DNA of 64,000 nucleotides from positions 141,006-205,005 of the forward strand of contig JASKOT010000033.1 of the NCBI GenBank assembly GCA_032158125.1, given 5' to 3'. How positions within the stretch are numbered: the stretch's first letter is position 1; each line of letters begins with the position of its first letter. This DNA comes from Papiliotrema nemorosa (lineage: Eukaryota > Basidiomycota > Tremellomycetes > Tremellales > Rhynchogastremaceae). This document shows positions 1 to 11,468 of the stretch, piece by piece. The notes beneath the pieces were generated by a model, which saw nothing but the letters and a program-made list of their open reading frames with translations, had not been told where the DNA came from and ran no database searches. Position numbers and translations under genes: made by a program.

Positions 1-168
1 AAGACACCTGACTCACCAGATCAGACGGATCTTATATATCTTACTCGATACACAAGTCGAACGTGGCGAATCACGCCATCACTTAGAAATCCGACAAACG
101 TCAAACGGACAAGGCATTCTGCGCCTCCATTCCGCATATTTTCGAACAGATTCAGACGACGAGCCGCC

Positions 169-1394
169 ATGGGCCCTCCACGATCACTCTTTGCTTCTCT
201 TCCACCGGATTTGAAGCGATCTATTCGGAAGAAACCTATCCTGCAACAACCCATCACATCACAAGTGGAGATCAAAGTCGAGAATGTCTTGTCTGCCATG
301 AATGCCCAAGGTTACCTTTCGACTCAACCTGCCTCGCCTCCAGCTTCAGTCGAGCCGACACATGATGGTCCTCAATCGTCCTCCGCACTTGAAGTCGACG
401 TCGAAGTCCATTCTACTCCTGCTGAATCGTCAAAACGAACGGTAGAGGCAATATCTACACCCACCCCGACCAAGCGATCCAACAAGAAGAGGAAACGTCA
501 ATCGATTGCTCCCTCCAACAATCACACAGATCACCCGTGGGACTGTACCGGCCTTTTACCGCGGTATACAGACTACAATGAGGTCCCTGCCGATCTACGT
601 AAATGTGCGTGTCCACCAACCTCAGCCCATAGAATCAACGCTCACGGCCAGACTTTGCCCAGCGTCACCTGTACTTTCCAAAATACGACACCCTCCCTCT
701 CTTACTCGACGATACAGGATGGTACAGCGTCACACCTCATCCTATAGCCGCGCACATAGCCGACAGATGTCAATGCGATACCATCATCGATGCATTTTGC
801 GGCGTAGGTGGAAACGCCATCGAGTTTGCAAGGACGTGCGAGAGAGTCATCGCCATCGACAATGATCCTGTCCGATTGCGTCTTGCGAGGCATAATGCGC
901 TGCATAGTGGAGTAGCCGATCGGATAGAGTTTGTTCTGGCGGATTTTACGGATTGGGCGAGGAGATGGGTAGAGAGGAGTAAAGGGAAAAACCAAAAGGA
1001 GTCTGTGGATGTGGTGTTTCTCAGTCCGCCCTGGGGTGAGTGTCCATCTGGCTAGCGAGGAACATGTAGGGGAGGGTTATTAATATCAGGCGGACCGGAA
1101 TATCTCAAGTTTGGAGCCGGGAAATATCCTCTGGCAAAGATTGAACCGATACCGGGAGACGAGCTGTTTGAACTCACATCGGGAATAACGCCCAATATAG
1201 CGTATTTCTTACCGAAGAACACCGACTTGCACGACCTGTCAAGACTCGCTCGATCCGTGGCAGCCCAACAGGTGGGCACTGAGGGATCCGCTCTGGGTAG
1301 AGATAGAGAATGGGTGGAGATTGAGGAAGAGTGGGTGGGAGACAAGTTGAAAGCCATCACGGCGTACTATGGATGTCTGGTCGCGGAAGAATAG
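169..1394 (+). CDS. TGS1: Trimethylguanosine synthase (TGS1 family)
   Basis: Methylates the m7G cap of snRNAs and snoRNAs to m2,2,7G using S-adenosylmethionine, in the nucleus or nucleolus. My model is three exons (169-598, 652-1035, 1090-1394), giving 372 aa in frame; the introns are 53 and 54 nt. After a low-complexity, Lys-rich N-terminal third (KKRKR), the methyltransferase core begins with an FPKYD then GWYSVTP block. SAM motif I reads DAFCGVGGNAIEFA and is followed by an acidic AIDND strand. The catalytic motif SPPWGGPEYL is the TGS1 version of (D/S)PPWGGP and is rebuilt exactly across intron 2, which supports the model. The ATG at 169 is the first in frame. A U2 snRNA gene, a known class of TGS1 substrate, lies 10 kb downstream; this is probably coincidence. 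Family assignment is secure. Confidence 0.9.
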
Positions 1395-1594
1395 ACATCC
1401 ACATAAGTTGTGGGCAAGGAAGGCAGTAACGGGATTACGAAATGACAAGTCCGATGCTGAATGATATGACATCTGACGATATATGCTATGATGGGTGACT
1501 AGTTGTCTACAATGATTTTTTACAACAGATCTCTTGATATTTGGTGAAGCTGTATGCCTTCAATGCGATGCAGTGTGCTTCTTGACCTCCTCAC

Positions 1595-2594
1595 CTATGC
1601 CCTGCTCGCCAAACCCTCCTCGACAGACGGCCCGACCCTACCCAGTCTCTTGCCCTTGTACCATATCCTCCACTGATCTCTAGGTCCTACATCCTTTGTC
1701 CCCTCTCTCCCCACATTTTCCGTCGCGTCCACATCGTCCAAGATCTCCCTTCTCATCTCCATCGTCCCTCCCAATAACCCTTTCAACCCTGAAAGCGCAG
1801 GATTCCACCAACACCCTACAACCCTCATTCCTCTCCCTTCTTCCCCTTCACCATCGTCGATCGGATTAGGGTTGAAGCTGGATCCACCGGGAAGATGTAC
1901 TAGAATCATGGGAGAGGGCGATTTCCACGCTCGGACAGTCGCGTTTGTACTGAAGCCGTTTCTGGATAATAGGACAGCTACAGATTGTGGAGCTTCTCGA
2001 TCCAGCCTACGTCCAGTGTGATCGTATTGATGCGGTCCGAGTTGAGCGTCTCGACCTAGATGTAAGTCCCACCTCCTTGTACATGTATAGGGTAGTCGTC
2101 TCACCGTGAAAATGAGCCATGACACCTTCCATCTCTCTGACATATCTTGTAGAAAGAGGTTTACTCTCCGCCTTGCACTGCGCCAACACTCTCAACCTCC
2201 TCGTCCCTTCGCCGTACCCGTCTCCCTCATTAGTCCCTAGAGGCTGCCACAGACTCTCCTCATCTATCATCCTCTTCCATCCGTCCACTCCATACTGATC
2301 GACTTGGCCTCGGCCCACTCCATATCCCGGTAAAGGTCCCACTCCGTCCGAACCCTCTCTCATCTCTTTTCCCCATTTACTCAACCGCGACCGAGTCCCT
2401 CCGCTCGTTCGAGGAGGGGTTACGGGGAGAGCCGAAGACCGTGCAGCCATTCTTGGGACATACCACCATCCTCGTAGATCTATCCCATCGTCTCCTGCGC
2501 CTCCGACTCGACGTACACACATGTTCAGATGGTGATTTAGGAATTTCATAGAGTGATTTTCAAACGCCCGCCCGATGGCTACCGTCGATGTCAT
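1595..2594 (-). CDS. Unrecognised protein, 316 aa
   Basis: I do not recognise this protein. Two exons (2594-2105 and 2055-1595), joined across a 49-nt GTGAG...CTAG intron, give an uninterrupted 316-codon frame, so the gene itself is credible. The N-terminal half is basic and Gly/Arg-rich. The C-terminal half contains a compact aliphatic block (APQSVAVLLSRNGFSTNATV), then ILVHLPGGSSFNPNPID, a Trp pair (GCWWNPALSGLKGLLGG), and a charged tail ending in DQWRIWYKGKRLGRVG. No transmembrane segment, signal peptide or catalytic motif is obvious. A mitochondrial or fungus-specific protein is possible but only a guess. It converges with the TGS1 gene at a distance of 200 bp. The start at 2594 could be replaced by an internal Met. 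Confidence 0.6.
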
Positions 2595-3115
2595 GTTGGG
2601 CTGCCGGTCGAGCTTTCCGCCGAGAAAGTATCGAATGAGAAGAAAAGATTTCTAAATTCAGTGATTCAAATGTCCAACTCTGCTATATCGGATGGTCTTG
2701 AATGGTGGACAACGGCAAGCGTGTCGAAGCAAGATGAAACTTGAAATTCACGGTTGACGAGGATGAGATTTCAACATTTCCAGTGGCAAAAGTCATCGTC
2801 GCCAGTCGGAATCGACAGTCAAGTCAATATGTCCCGCTCGACACGGAGCGCGGTGTACTGATCGGTGTGGCTCCAAGGAGGTTGGATCATAGGTTTACAT
2901 CCTCAGCTCAACCTGAAGGCAAGCTTTACCCAAGAACAAACACGCTCAAGCGACATGAGAGACTCTGATTACCTGCCACGCCCGGCTTTTGCCGTGTCTC
3001 TCAGACTGATGTTGCCCTTGAAGGGAGGTTACAAGCATCGAATAGTGGACGTCATTGTGGTGTATATTGTAGTCGTGGTTCCTGATATTCAGCTGAGAGC
3101 ACTCGTCTTTCCACC
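2595..3115. other. Intergenic, 520 bp
   Basis: Lies between the start codon of the unrecognised minus-strand gene (2594) and the 3' end of the next minus-strand gene (about 3116). Open frames here are short, on both strands, and lack a splice pattern that extends them. It most likely holds the promoter of the minus-strand gene ending at 1595. I see no RNA gene or repeat in it. Confidence 0.5.
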
Positions 3116-3380
3116 TCACTGCTGATGCGGGTAGTGGTCTTCGTAATGGTGGAAGCCGGAACGGTCTATAAGATGCAAAAGCCGCTTTGAGAGCGCCTGG
3201 TGTGGACTCACAATTGCCGTATCCCTCGTCCTTGTTCGCTCGTATTCCGTCAGAGTGATGGTACTGGTGAACTTCGTGCTGGTCACTGTACAGGGCGTGA
3301 CAGTCTCGGCACCTAATCATCAGCTCCTCCCAGCATGACACTCACCTCCTGTCACCGTCGGTGTATGTCTACCGAGACTG
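3116..3380 (-). CDS. 3' part of a small His/Tyr-rich gene, 5' end unresolved
   Basis: On the minus strand two plausible introns frame a short coding stretch: GTGAG...ATTAG around 3345-3313 and GTGAGTCC...TATAG at 3211-3166. Splicing the second keeps the frame open and ends in a His/Tyr-rich tail (YRSGFHHYEDHYPHQQ, then stop at 3116-3118). The exon before it reads CRDCHALYSDQHEVHQYHH. Upstream of about 3380 I could not find a start codon that joins in frame without further uncertain introns. The product is not recognised. The Cys pair (CRDC) and His-rich tail could bind metal, but that is speculation. It may also be a non-coding transcript with chance frames. Confidence 0.3.
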
Positions 3381-3835
3381 AGACGAGCGATTTCCCTCAA
3401 GAATGGCCAAGCATGATCAAGTTTGGGAGCGACACCATAAAACTGGTCAGATGGTTAGAATGACGCCTCTGCGCCGACTACGCCAGGGACAATGCACATG
3501 GCAGAGTCTTTGTAGCGCAGAAACATGCGCCTGGATCAACATAATCAAATGTTTAGAGCTCCTCTCTGAACGCTCTGAACGCTGCCGAAGAGATCTTCTC
3601 GGAATGCCAAGAACATTTCCGAAGAGATTACGATCGCCTGGCAGGAATTACTCAGCTCGCGCCACATGACAATCATAGCGTCGTCGAGTTCCGGGATTGA
3701 CGGGATGACCAGAGTTCTACTGGATCCAGGGAATCGGCTCCATTCCAGTTGCTTACATGTAGTGGTCGAGATAGGGGATACATACAACAAGGAGAAAAGC
3801 ATATCGGCATCAGGCCTAGAAATCCATACTCTCCT
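3381..3835. other. Unassigned, 455 bp
   Basis: Lies between the unresolved small minus-strand gene and the 3' end of the primase gene. It may contain the 5' exons of the small gene, but no frame could be connected with confidence. An 85-codon minus-strand frame at 3545-3802 has an unlikely composition and no family resemblance that I can see. Confidence 0.35.
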
Positions 3836-5534
3836 CTATGGCAGCTGTACCATCAGTCTCTGGCAATGGCCGGTCCGCCTGAACTCACCCCGTTTTGCTC
3901 CTCTTGCATCCCGCAAGACAGCAGAGACATGCTTCTCAAACATCTCGACATATGGCTTGAGTGAGGTGTGCTCGTAATCTTTCCCATCAGATGGCGATCC
4001 TCTTGTCAAGAAGCGCTTACCTTCGACCTTTCTCCCTTCAAGCACTTCCGCTGAAGCATTGCCGAGCTCGTTGAGCAAGTCTCCAACGGTCGGAACGGTC
4101 GCAGGATCAAAGTCGTCGACTAAGGAAGGGTTGACAGGCACACAAACACGACCTGTACTGGGATGCACACAGAATGGGGATTTCAACAAGTGATTGCGGT
4201 GCTTTGAGACTTCGGCATCGATTCGTGGGTAAGTGTATTGAAGAATGATATCCTCAGCCGCACGTTTATACTTGTACTGCTTGTCAGCATTGACCTGATC
4301 CACTTTACTTGCTCACCTGTAACGGCGAATCTTCCTTGACCAGCCTTCCGACAACAGCCATGACGTCCTGCCATCTATCGAGACTCGATTGATCTGGGTT
4401 TTTTTGCCATTTGGCGCGCAGGGGACCAGCGATGTCTGATTTGAGCAAGAGCTGGTATAGTGGAGCTGAAGACTCACCTCGATCCCCGGGTAATATCGAT
4501 AACAGCATCTCCCACCCTGCCTGCGATTTGAACACTTCTTGATCTTTCAAACACAACTCCACAAATTCAGTCTTCAGAATCTCCTTGGCCTCACTACCTC
4601 GTCAGGTCGGGCATCCTGATATGAGCAGGATAGACTCACTTGAGCGCGGGATGTAATTCTTGATCGTCCTTTGGCCCTCGGACATTCACCTTCTTATTCT
4701 GATCCTTGCTCCCCTTGATCACCTCCAAAAAGGTGACTAATGATCTCCTTTGATCGTCGTTGAGATCCAATGCAGCCGCGTCGGATATCCAACAATGGAT
4801 ACCTCGTCGCCCCGAGTACACCCATAAGAGGTGTTTGAACCCGAATGTCTCTGCTCATTAGTCGAACTGCCAGACCCCCGCGGACACCTGACTGACCTCT
4901 CAATCCATGATCCAGCACTTTGACAGCGGCAGCGATGTATCCCCAGCACCTCTTGCATATGCTCTTGTCGGTGCAACACGTTCGAATCTCATCATAATCC
5001 GTCATATCGATATCAAAGACCAGCTCCCTCCGTTGAGGCTGCAGAGCCCCCGCTGCCAGCGTCTTTCTGTCCCTCGGCTAATAATGAGCCCCTAGCTGTG
5101 TCGAGGGGGAAAGCTCACCCTGGCTGAGTATTGTGGCCCGATTTCGAAACGTGAAGGAGTCAACCGGACGAGCTCTTTCTTGAAATCGTCGGCAGTGTTG
5201 AAAGAGTTGTAACGGATGTATACATCGCCTTGAAGCGTGAAAGCGAATTCTCGATGAGTGAAGAGCTTCGCCGGGACTAGACGTCAGCGAGTCGAGGAGG
5301 TCTGCAGAGAGTAGTTCACCATGATCTTGGTTGAGCCAGAGGAAGAAGGGTCGGTATGGGAATAATCGTCGATAGAAGGTGCTCATGACCTGCGGGGACG
5401 AGGGACTGGGGTCAGTGCTCCATGTTGACATCTATAGCGTATGGCCATTACTTACTCGTGTTCCATACTAGACAATTAGCGAGGCTGTCCAGAGATATAC
5501 CAATGACTCACCTTCCGTTTGCTACGATTGCCAT
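3836..5534 (-). CDS. PRI1: DNA primase small (catalytic) subunit
   Basis: Catalytic subunit of DNA primase; makes the RNA primers extended by polymerase alpha at the replication fork. It is assembled from several exons. It starts MAIVANG at 5534, with an intron after seven codons, then STFYRRLFPYRPFFLWLN. The block REFAFTLQGDVYIRYNSF is typical of the family. The metal-binding catalytic motif ELVFDIDMTDYDEIRTCC carries the two catalytic aspartates (DID). A zinc-type Cys cluster follows (CC...C..CW). SGRRGIHCWISD and VSKHRNHLLKSPFCVHP are further primase signatures, and the frame ends in the conserved TSLKPYVEMFEKHV region. It is divergent from the CCDC130-like gene, 306 bp apart. The very C-terminus (after the Arg/Lys-rich DARGAKRGE) is not conserved. 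Confidence 0.92.
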
Positions 5535-5840
5535 GGTATCAAGGGGTGCAGTCTATGCTGGCAGATAGATCTCCGCTGCTGCTGTTTATTATATCCTACT
5601 CTTCTCCAAGTTATTGCGCCCTAGATCAAACAGTCGACGATGTATATGTCGAAGTCACGGTGAATCGCTCGGAAATCAAAAGTCGCGACGAGTGACATGA
5701 GATCCGCGACGCGTTCGGGTGGGTGCCATTTAATTACGTAAGGTGGCAACCGCACATTTCGGATTTCAGTCAATCTAGTACGAGTACAATCAATCGTCTT
5801 TCTTGGACGATTCAACTTTCGACACGAGGCTCTGACAGCT

Positions 5841-7127
5841 ATGCAGGGTTTCAATAGGTAAGAGCCCGTCTGGGAATCAGTGAACGAACACCTACTGATC
5901 TCGAGGTATATCCCGCCAGACTATGACCCGCGTCAGACATCGACCTTGAATGCCCACCAGGGCAAGAAGCACGCTCTGGGCAAACGAGCCAAAGATATCG
6001 ACAAGGGTATCCTCATTGTTCGGTGGGTGTCTTTTGGCAACGAGACTAGGGGTCTGTCCATTGACGGTCTAGGTTCGAGTTGCCCTTCAATATCTGGTGT
6101 GGTCACTGCAACGCAAGTCGTCTTTCCTTTGTTCCTGGTATTGCCATGACTAATCTGGCCAGTCTCATATCGGGGCAGGTGTTCGATACAACGCTCAGAA
6201 GAAAAAGGTCGGCAATTACTACTCGACACCGATATATGGCTTCCGGTGTAAATGTCATCTCTGTTCAGGGTGGTTTGAAATACGTACAGACCCAAAGGTG
6301 AGACTTCCTGCTTCGACGAGAGGATTCAGCTGACAATCAGAACGCCGCCTATGTCGTGCATGAGGGAGCGAAGAAGAAAGATGAAGACTGGAATCCAGAG
6401 GAGAATGGCGGTTTCGCCATACATGGTGAGTCTCACGACTACTGAGAATGCTGGAGCTCACGCTCCAGACACGGAAGCGCCATCTGCCGCAGATGCTCCC
6501 GCTGATCCTTTTGCCCACATTGAGAAGACTATAGATCAGCAGACATGGGTGCAAACGAAAAAGGCTCGGTTGACCGAGCTTCAAGAATCCGCAGATCGTC
6601 TATCATCAGACCCTTATGTCGTCTCGACGGCCCTGCGGCGGAAATTTAGGGAAGAAAAGAAAGTCATGTTGGAGAAACAAGGTCGGGATGACGGTCTCAA
6701 GGAAAAATACGGCCTACACGACGATATGGATCTCGGGGACGAAGATGTCGAGAAAAGTCGAGCGATATGGGAGGCAGGGAGGGAAAGGGCGGGGTTGCCT
6801 ATTGAAGACAACACGACGGACAGTGCCGAGTCGAGTGTGAGAGGTGTGGCAGGTACACCCAGGCCGCGAGGCCAGGACAGGTCAGGCGGGAAAGTGGATC
6901 TCGTCAGTGTACTGAGGAAAACGACAGCAAAGAAGTATGATCCATTTGCGGACGCCGTGGACAGTCTTTTCTCGGCGACATCTGTAAGAATGAAAACGAA
7001 ATCCAAGGGAAAGGATCTTTCTAGCGAGAGCGAGAAGAAAGGAACAGGCAAGAGGCCGGAAACACCGAAGTCAGTCGCGGTAGCGTCCCTCGGCGGAGGA
7101 TTGTTGTCTGGGTATGCCAGCGACTAA
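5841..7127 (+). CDS. SAF4: CCDC130/Saf4 family splicing factor (CWC16 domain)
   Basis: Spliceosome-associated protein of the Yju2/CCDC94/CCDC130 group. The first exon is 17 nt (MQGFN plus two bases), followed by a 48-nt intron ending at 5905. The protein continues RYIPPDYDPRQTSTLN, matching the PPD(Y/F)xP start of CCDC130 rather than the Yju2 branch. The conserved core reads KGILIVRFELPFNIWCGHC, then HIGAGVRYNAQKKKVGNYYS and CKCHLC, giving the two CxxC pairs expected to bind zinc. The C-terminal half is charged and low in complexity (KKTRLTELQ, acidic stretches, Lys-rich tail). A further intron lies inside the WCGHCNA/HIGAG region and one or two follow. It converges with TSC13, with a 115-bp gap. 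Confidence 0.88.
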
Positions 7128-7242
7128 TTGTATCAACATACTTGGTCCATGTTGTATGAGGTTGTATAGTCCATCATGATCTAATGTCTTAATGTCTTCG
7201 GACACAATAGCTTGTATCCTTGTTCCACATTCCTTGCTTTCC

Positions 7243-8465
7243 TTAATAAAGCGGGGGGAACATCTTGTATCGCTTTCCGGGGAAGACTTTCGGGTCGAAC
7301 TCCCGCTTGTAGCGCTTGTACTTGCCGGCCGACCAAATGGCCATGAAATATGTCCCTATCGAGGCATAAATGATGGCTGAAGTTAGCCATTTGCTATATC
7401 CGACAGGATGCCATGCGACTCACTTCCGATGTCTCCACCAGTGAGGGCGATCAGACCGATCAAACCTATGATCTCGTACCAGTAATTGGCGCAAACGGCG
7501 ATACCAAAGCCCCAGCCGGTCGGGAATTTTCTCGGCTTTCCTGGAGGTTGCCTCAAGGACGCCAAATGGATGTGCGCGTACAAGTTGAGAGCTTCGGCGG
7601 ACTGGAGCCATCAGTGAACCGAACTTTTGGGTTGGGTGAAAAATCACTTACCAAAATGACTCCGGTCCAAAAAGTGACCCATTTGGGGTTACCCAACACT
7701 GTCCCCTCGAGAGCTGTGGCAGAGTACGCAGGTCGATACAATGTTAGGCCACAGAGGAGACCAACAAGCCCCCAATAGTATAGCATGCTGTGGGTTAGAA
7801 GATGCTACGGGGAGGGGCGACGCGACGGCACTCACTTTCGATACACATACGACACCGGGACAGTGTCTCGCGAAAAGGAATGAACAAATGCAGATTCGAG
7901 GAATCTCTTGACGAAGTGGATCACCGTCAAGTTCCGGACAGTCCTGGTCGTTAGGCATACACCCAGTGACCCCAAAAGCCAAACCTACAATTGGAGTGTG
8001 GAGGGGACATATGCTCCCCAGATATACGGAGACAGATGCAGGAAGAGGGGGTTCAGGAATGGCACACCGACCTGAGCGTCAGTCATCAGACAAGTTGACC
8101 GTTCACGTCGGACTGACGTATTCCCAAAGGTAGAGGTTCCTGTAGGAGGTCTGCGCACCCAAATCTTTCAGCCGCAAAGTGGCCTTTTCACCGATGCCAT
8201 ATTCACCCAGGCTTTTCGAATCCTCCACCAAAGGTAGAGGCTTTCCCTTTGCATCGAGCTTCGAAGGCAAGGTGAGTCGTTGCCGGTTAGCTACGAGCTG
8301 AAAAGTCAGCCTTGGGATGGACGTATAGAAACCCTGGCGTACCTTTGGGAATTTGGTGTTTACTCCTGCCTTGACATCAGCCACAGTGACCTGATCTGGG
8401 TGTCGGCCTGTAAAGTCGAGATTGATCGAAGGCTTCCCCTTGGTCTCGATTGTAACGGTCACCAT
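7243..8465 (-). CDS. TSC13: Very-long-chain enoyl-CoA reductase
   Basis: Last enzyme of the ER fatty-acid elongation cycle: reduces trans-2-enoyl-CoA with NADPH to give very-long-chain acyl-CoA for sphingolipids. The N-terminal 120 residues form the ubiquitin-like region seen in TSC13/TECR (starts MVTVTIETKGKPSINLDF, later LGEYGIGEKATLRLKDLGAQ). A steroid 5-alpha-reductase type membrane domain follows: FVHSFSRDTVPVSYVYR, LYYWGLVGLLCGLTLYRPAY, CANYWYEIIGLIGLIAL. It ends KYKRYKREFDPKVFPGKRYKMFPPLY, a cytosolic Lys-rich tail typical of the family. Several short introns interrupt the membrane domain. It shares a 162-bp divergent promoter region with the mitochondrial uL2 gene. Confidence 0.87.
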
Positions 8466-8627
8466 GGTGAGTGAATGGTGTATAGGGACAGATGGTTACC
8501 GGTTCAAAGGGCGCGTCGACCGTGCCGGTGAGCGAGTTTTTGGGATAAAATGGATCCGAATAAATCCCGAATAAAATAATAACAACATACCCCCTCGCCT
8601 GAAACCTATATTTCGAGATTTCCAGCT
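8466..8627. promoter_or_regulatory. Shared divergent promoter, TSC13 / uL2m
   Basis: These 162 bp separate the two start codons and must hold both promoters and 5' leaders. An AT-rich patch (AATAAATCCCGAATAAAATAATAA, around 8559-8583) sits just upstream of the uL2m leader. No specific factor site can be named. Confidence 0.5.
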
Positions 8628-10161
8628 ATGCTCTCTGCCTTGCAATCAAGCTCGCCGATCATGAGCAGCGCGATCAGGTCCGCCTCCTCCGTATGGAGGC
8701 AGTCAATATCTCGATCAACGGCAGCTTCGACCTCTAGGCAGGCGATTCGAGCATATGCCACGGAAGCGGAGCAGCAGCAGGCAGAGTACACTTATGGTAC
8801 CACCATCTCGAAAAGGCTAGAGGGTGCAGACATCAGGACGTACACGGGCAAAGGTGTCCCTCATCTCAACGTTAGTAGATCCATCATCCTCATTTGCATC
8901 GAGGGCTCATATCCAGTCGACGCGAAATCGAGTCAGTATCCACCATGCACATCTCTGGAATCAAGGTCCATTCAAACCGCTCACCATCCCCCTGAGGAGA
9001 AAAGGAGGTCGTAATGTGACTGGTCGGATCACCACTCGAGGTATAGGAGGAGGACACAAGAGGCGTCTGAGAACTCTGGATTTCTTCCGCTTCCATCCTG
9101 GTGTGCACGATGTCGTGCGGATCGAATTTGATCCTGGACGTTCGGGACATATCGCCCTCATCCGAAGGAGGTACGATACCGTCGGTATGACTGCAGAGGA
9201 GAGGGCAAAAAGGGTGCAAGAGGTAGAAGAGGAAGATAGGAAGTTTGCCATGCCGCTGGAAGCTAGACTGCCGGTCAAATCGGGGTGGTCATATATCCTT
9301 GCTCCAGACGGTCTGCGAGCAGGTGACACGGTCCAGTCGTTCCGACGGGGGATCCCAGATGGGTTTGTGGAGGGATGGAAGAATGAGCTGGAAGAGGGAG
9401 AAGAGCTATCGCCTCGTGCTCTGGGTCTGTTGAGGACGGTCGTGCTGAAACCTGGAAATGTCCTGCCGCTCTACCTGATCCCGCCTGGACAAACCATTCA
9501 CAACATTTCTTTCACCGCTCAGGGGAGCATGAAGATCTCTCGGTCGGCAGGAACTTCGGCTCAGATCGTCGCGCATCAAAAGGAGAATGGAGAGGCCCTC
9601 GGTGGTTTGGACATTCTAAAGATGGGACAACAGTGGACCAAGGATGGAACTTTGACCAAGAAGGACGGCTGGGTACTGGTGAAAATGACCAGCGGAGAAG
9701 TGAGAAAGCTATCGCCTGGATGTGTCGCAACGATTGGAAATGTCAGCAAGTGCGTCACGTCTCAACACCTCAAGGAGTATCGGCTGATCAATGTAGCAAA
9801 GAGTTCCAGTTGGTCAAACTCGGAAAGGCTGGTAGGGCGAGGAATTTGGGTAAACGACCCATCGTACGAGGTGTGGTCATGAACGCTGTGGACCATCCCC
9901 ATGGAGGTGAGCCAGCACCTCTTGCGTATGTTCGGGAGCTGACAGTCGTTAGGTGGTAAAGGTAAAGGCAAGGGAGGAAAGCAAGCCCACTCGTACAAGG
10001 GAAAGCTTACTCGGGGCGTTCGAACACGACGACCCTTCCCTCTCAACAAACGTGGAAACAGAATGTACGTCTGTCTCTGCAGAGCGAGATGGCGATGCTG
10101 ACTGGACAGGGTGGTCACGCAACGACCAAGAGGTCCTCACTCGGGGAACCGAAAGAAGTAA
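8628..10161 (+). CDS. RML2: Mitochondrial large-ribosomal-subunit protein uL2m
   Basis: Part of the mitochondrial ribosome near the peptidyl-transferase centre. The N-terminus ([20 protein letters not shown], Arg/Ser/Ala-rich, few acids) is a credible mitochondrial presequence. After an intron ending about 8930 the L2 core appears: [33 protein letters not shown], then a family-atypical acidic insertion ([16 protein letters not shown] and onward). The C-terminal domain [20 protein letters not shown] plus DHPHGG, rebuilt across three short introns, contains the universally conserved L2 signature around the catalytic-centre His. It ends THS-type basic residues: [13 protein letters not shown]. 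The [13 protein letters not shown] linker is unusually Gly/Lys-rich. Assignment is firm; exon ends in the first 300 bp are less certain. Confidence 0.9.
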
Positions 10162-11440
10162 GAGTCAGGGGGGTGAATGGGGGGATTTGTATATCTACAC
10201 CACGATATACATGCATACATTGCATTTTGACAGGGTCTTTGCCTCGTGCAGATCAAAGCTGCGATGGGTGGGAAGGTCTGGTGTTGGAGGGCTGCGCTCG
10301 GAATCGTGGCGGGTTTGTCGCACCTCATGCTGCTCGCGCCGAGCGGTACAGTACGCAGGGGGACGAGACCTTTAGATGATCATCGAGAGACGGACCGTGA
10401 TATAGGTGCAGGGTGCCTTGTGTGGGCCTATTGAAAAGTGAGACCCCATTGTTCGCGTCGACGGTCATTTGGCGAAGACGATGCCAAGGTGCAACTGTTT
10501 CCCCTCAAGCTGATGATGAACTGTATCCCGAAGCGGTCAATATGGCTCTCGATGATGCCTCCCTCTTTCCTTCGCTGAAGCATGGGGCTTGACCTATACG
10601 TCCATCTCCCTTGAAGTCGTCTGACTCCAGGAGGCATTCAGATGGTCCTCTTTCAGCTGAGATTTGCGATGATGCAGCCGACGTAGAATGACATGGCCGG
10701 GTGGTCGATCGCGATGCAAACTCTCCGGCGGCGATGGGGCCAAGAACATGGTCTCGCTCGTCACGTCTTTGAGAGATGATCTCGAGAGAGCTACACACGA
10801 GCTAGGTCGGAAGGCATTCGTCGTGGCGAGCGAATCAAGAGTGAACGCTAAGCCGGAACCTTGATGACGCGGTCCTTGCTGTGTAGTGGCGATGCGATGG
10901 TCAAAGCAAGCGAGGCTGCCATCGCCCTTGTCGAGAAACATCTGGAAGGCAGACAGCGGGGTTCCTGATCCGGCCGAAGAAGCTACAGCCTTACTTCCAG
11001 TCATGTCCCAACGCTTGTTGACAAGATTCCATACTGTGCTATTTGCCTCACTGCTCAACCCAGCAGAGAACATTGGGGAGGATCCACTTGCAACCAGCCC
11101 GAAGATATGGTTTGTATTCGCATCATCGCTGACGAGAGAGAATGGAGTCTCGAGGCAACGAAAAGCGAACAGGCCAGGAGAACAAAGACCTGTGTTGGAG
11201 GACAGCAATGGCCACAGTCGGGCACCCAACTCGAGGTGTCTCTGTGGAGGGGTTTCACATAGGAGCGGACCTCTAGCCACGCTGGCGCGGTGGGACCGGG
11301 GCGTATTTTTCCCCACTCGCTGCCGTAGGATGAGACTGGGGGGGCCTCTTCGTGAATGGGACAATCAGTAATGCATACCGATCATCTGTGTTCAACCAAA
11401 CACACCGAAATTGACGAATTCCCTCGTGACGAGAGACAGG
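10162..11440. other. 1.28 kb with unresolved coding potential
   Basis: No gene could be completed here. The minus strand has the best signals: a 256-codon open frame (10594-11364) without an early ATG, containing SGSSPMFSAGLSSEANSTVW and a Ser-rich second half. Other minus frames look coding near 10505-10760 and near 10436-10560 (ending GNSCTLASSSPNDRRREQWG, stop near 10436). Together these suggest a Ser-rich minus-strand protein with introns I could not place. A competing 160-codon plus-strand frame lies at 10892-11371, so frame evidence alone is not decisive. Confidence 0.3.
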
Positions 11441-11448
11441 TATATATA
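11441..11448 (+). promoter_or_regulatory. TATA box of the U2 snRNA gene
   Basis: TATATATA, ending about 21 nt before the predicted U2 5' end at 11469 (about -28 to -21). This is the expected place for a TATA element. It is the cleanest TATA element I noticed in the window. Confidence 0.65.
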
Positions 11449-11468
11449 CATTAAAATTTAAAATCAGT

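Noticed and set aside
6614..7051. Long minus-strand ORF (145 codons) opposite the Saf4-type gene
   Set aside because: It is antisense to a well-supported charged C-terminal region; the Glu/Lys/Arg-rich codons create an open antisense frame.
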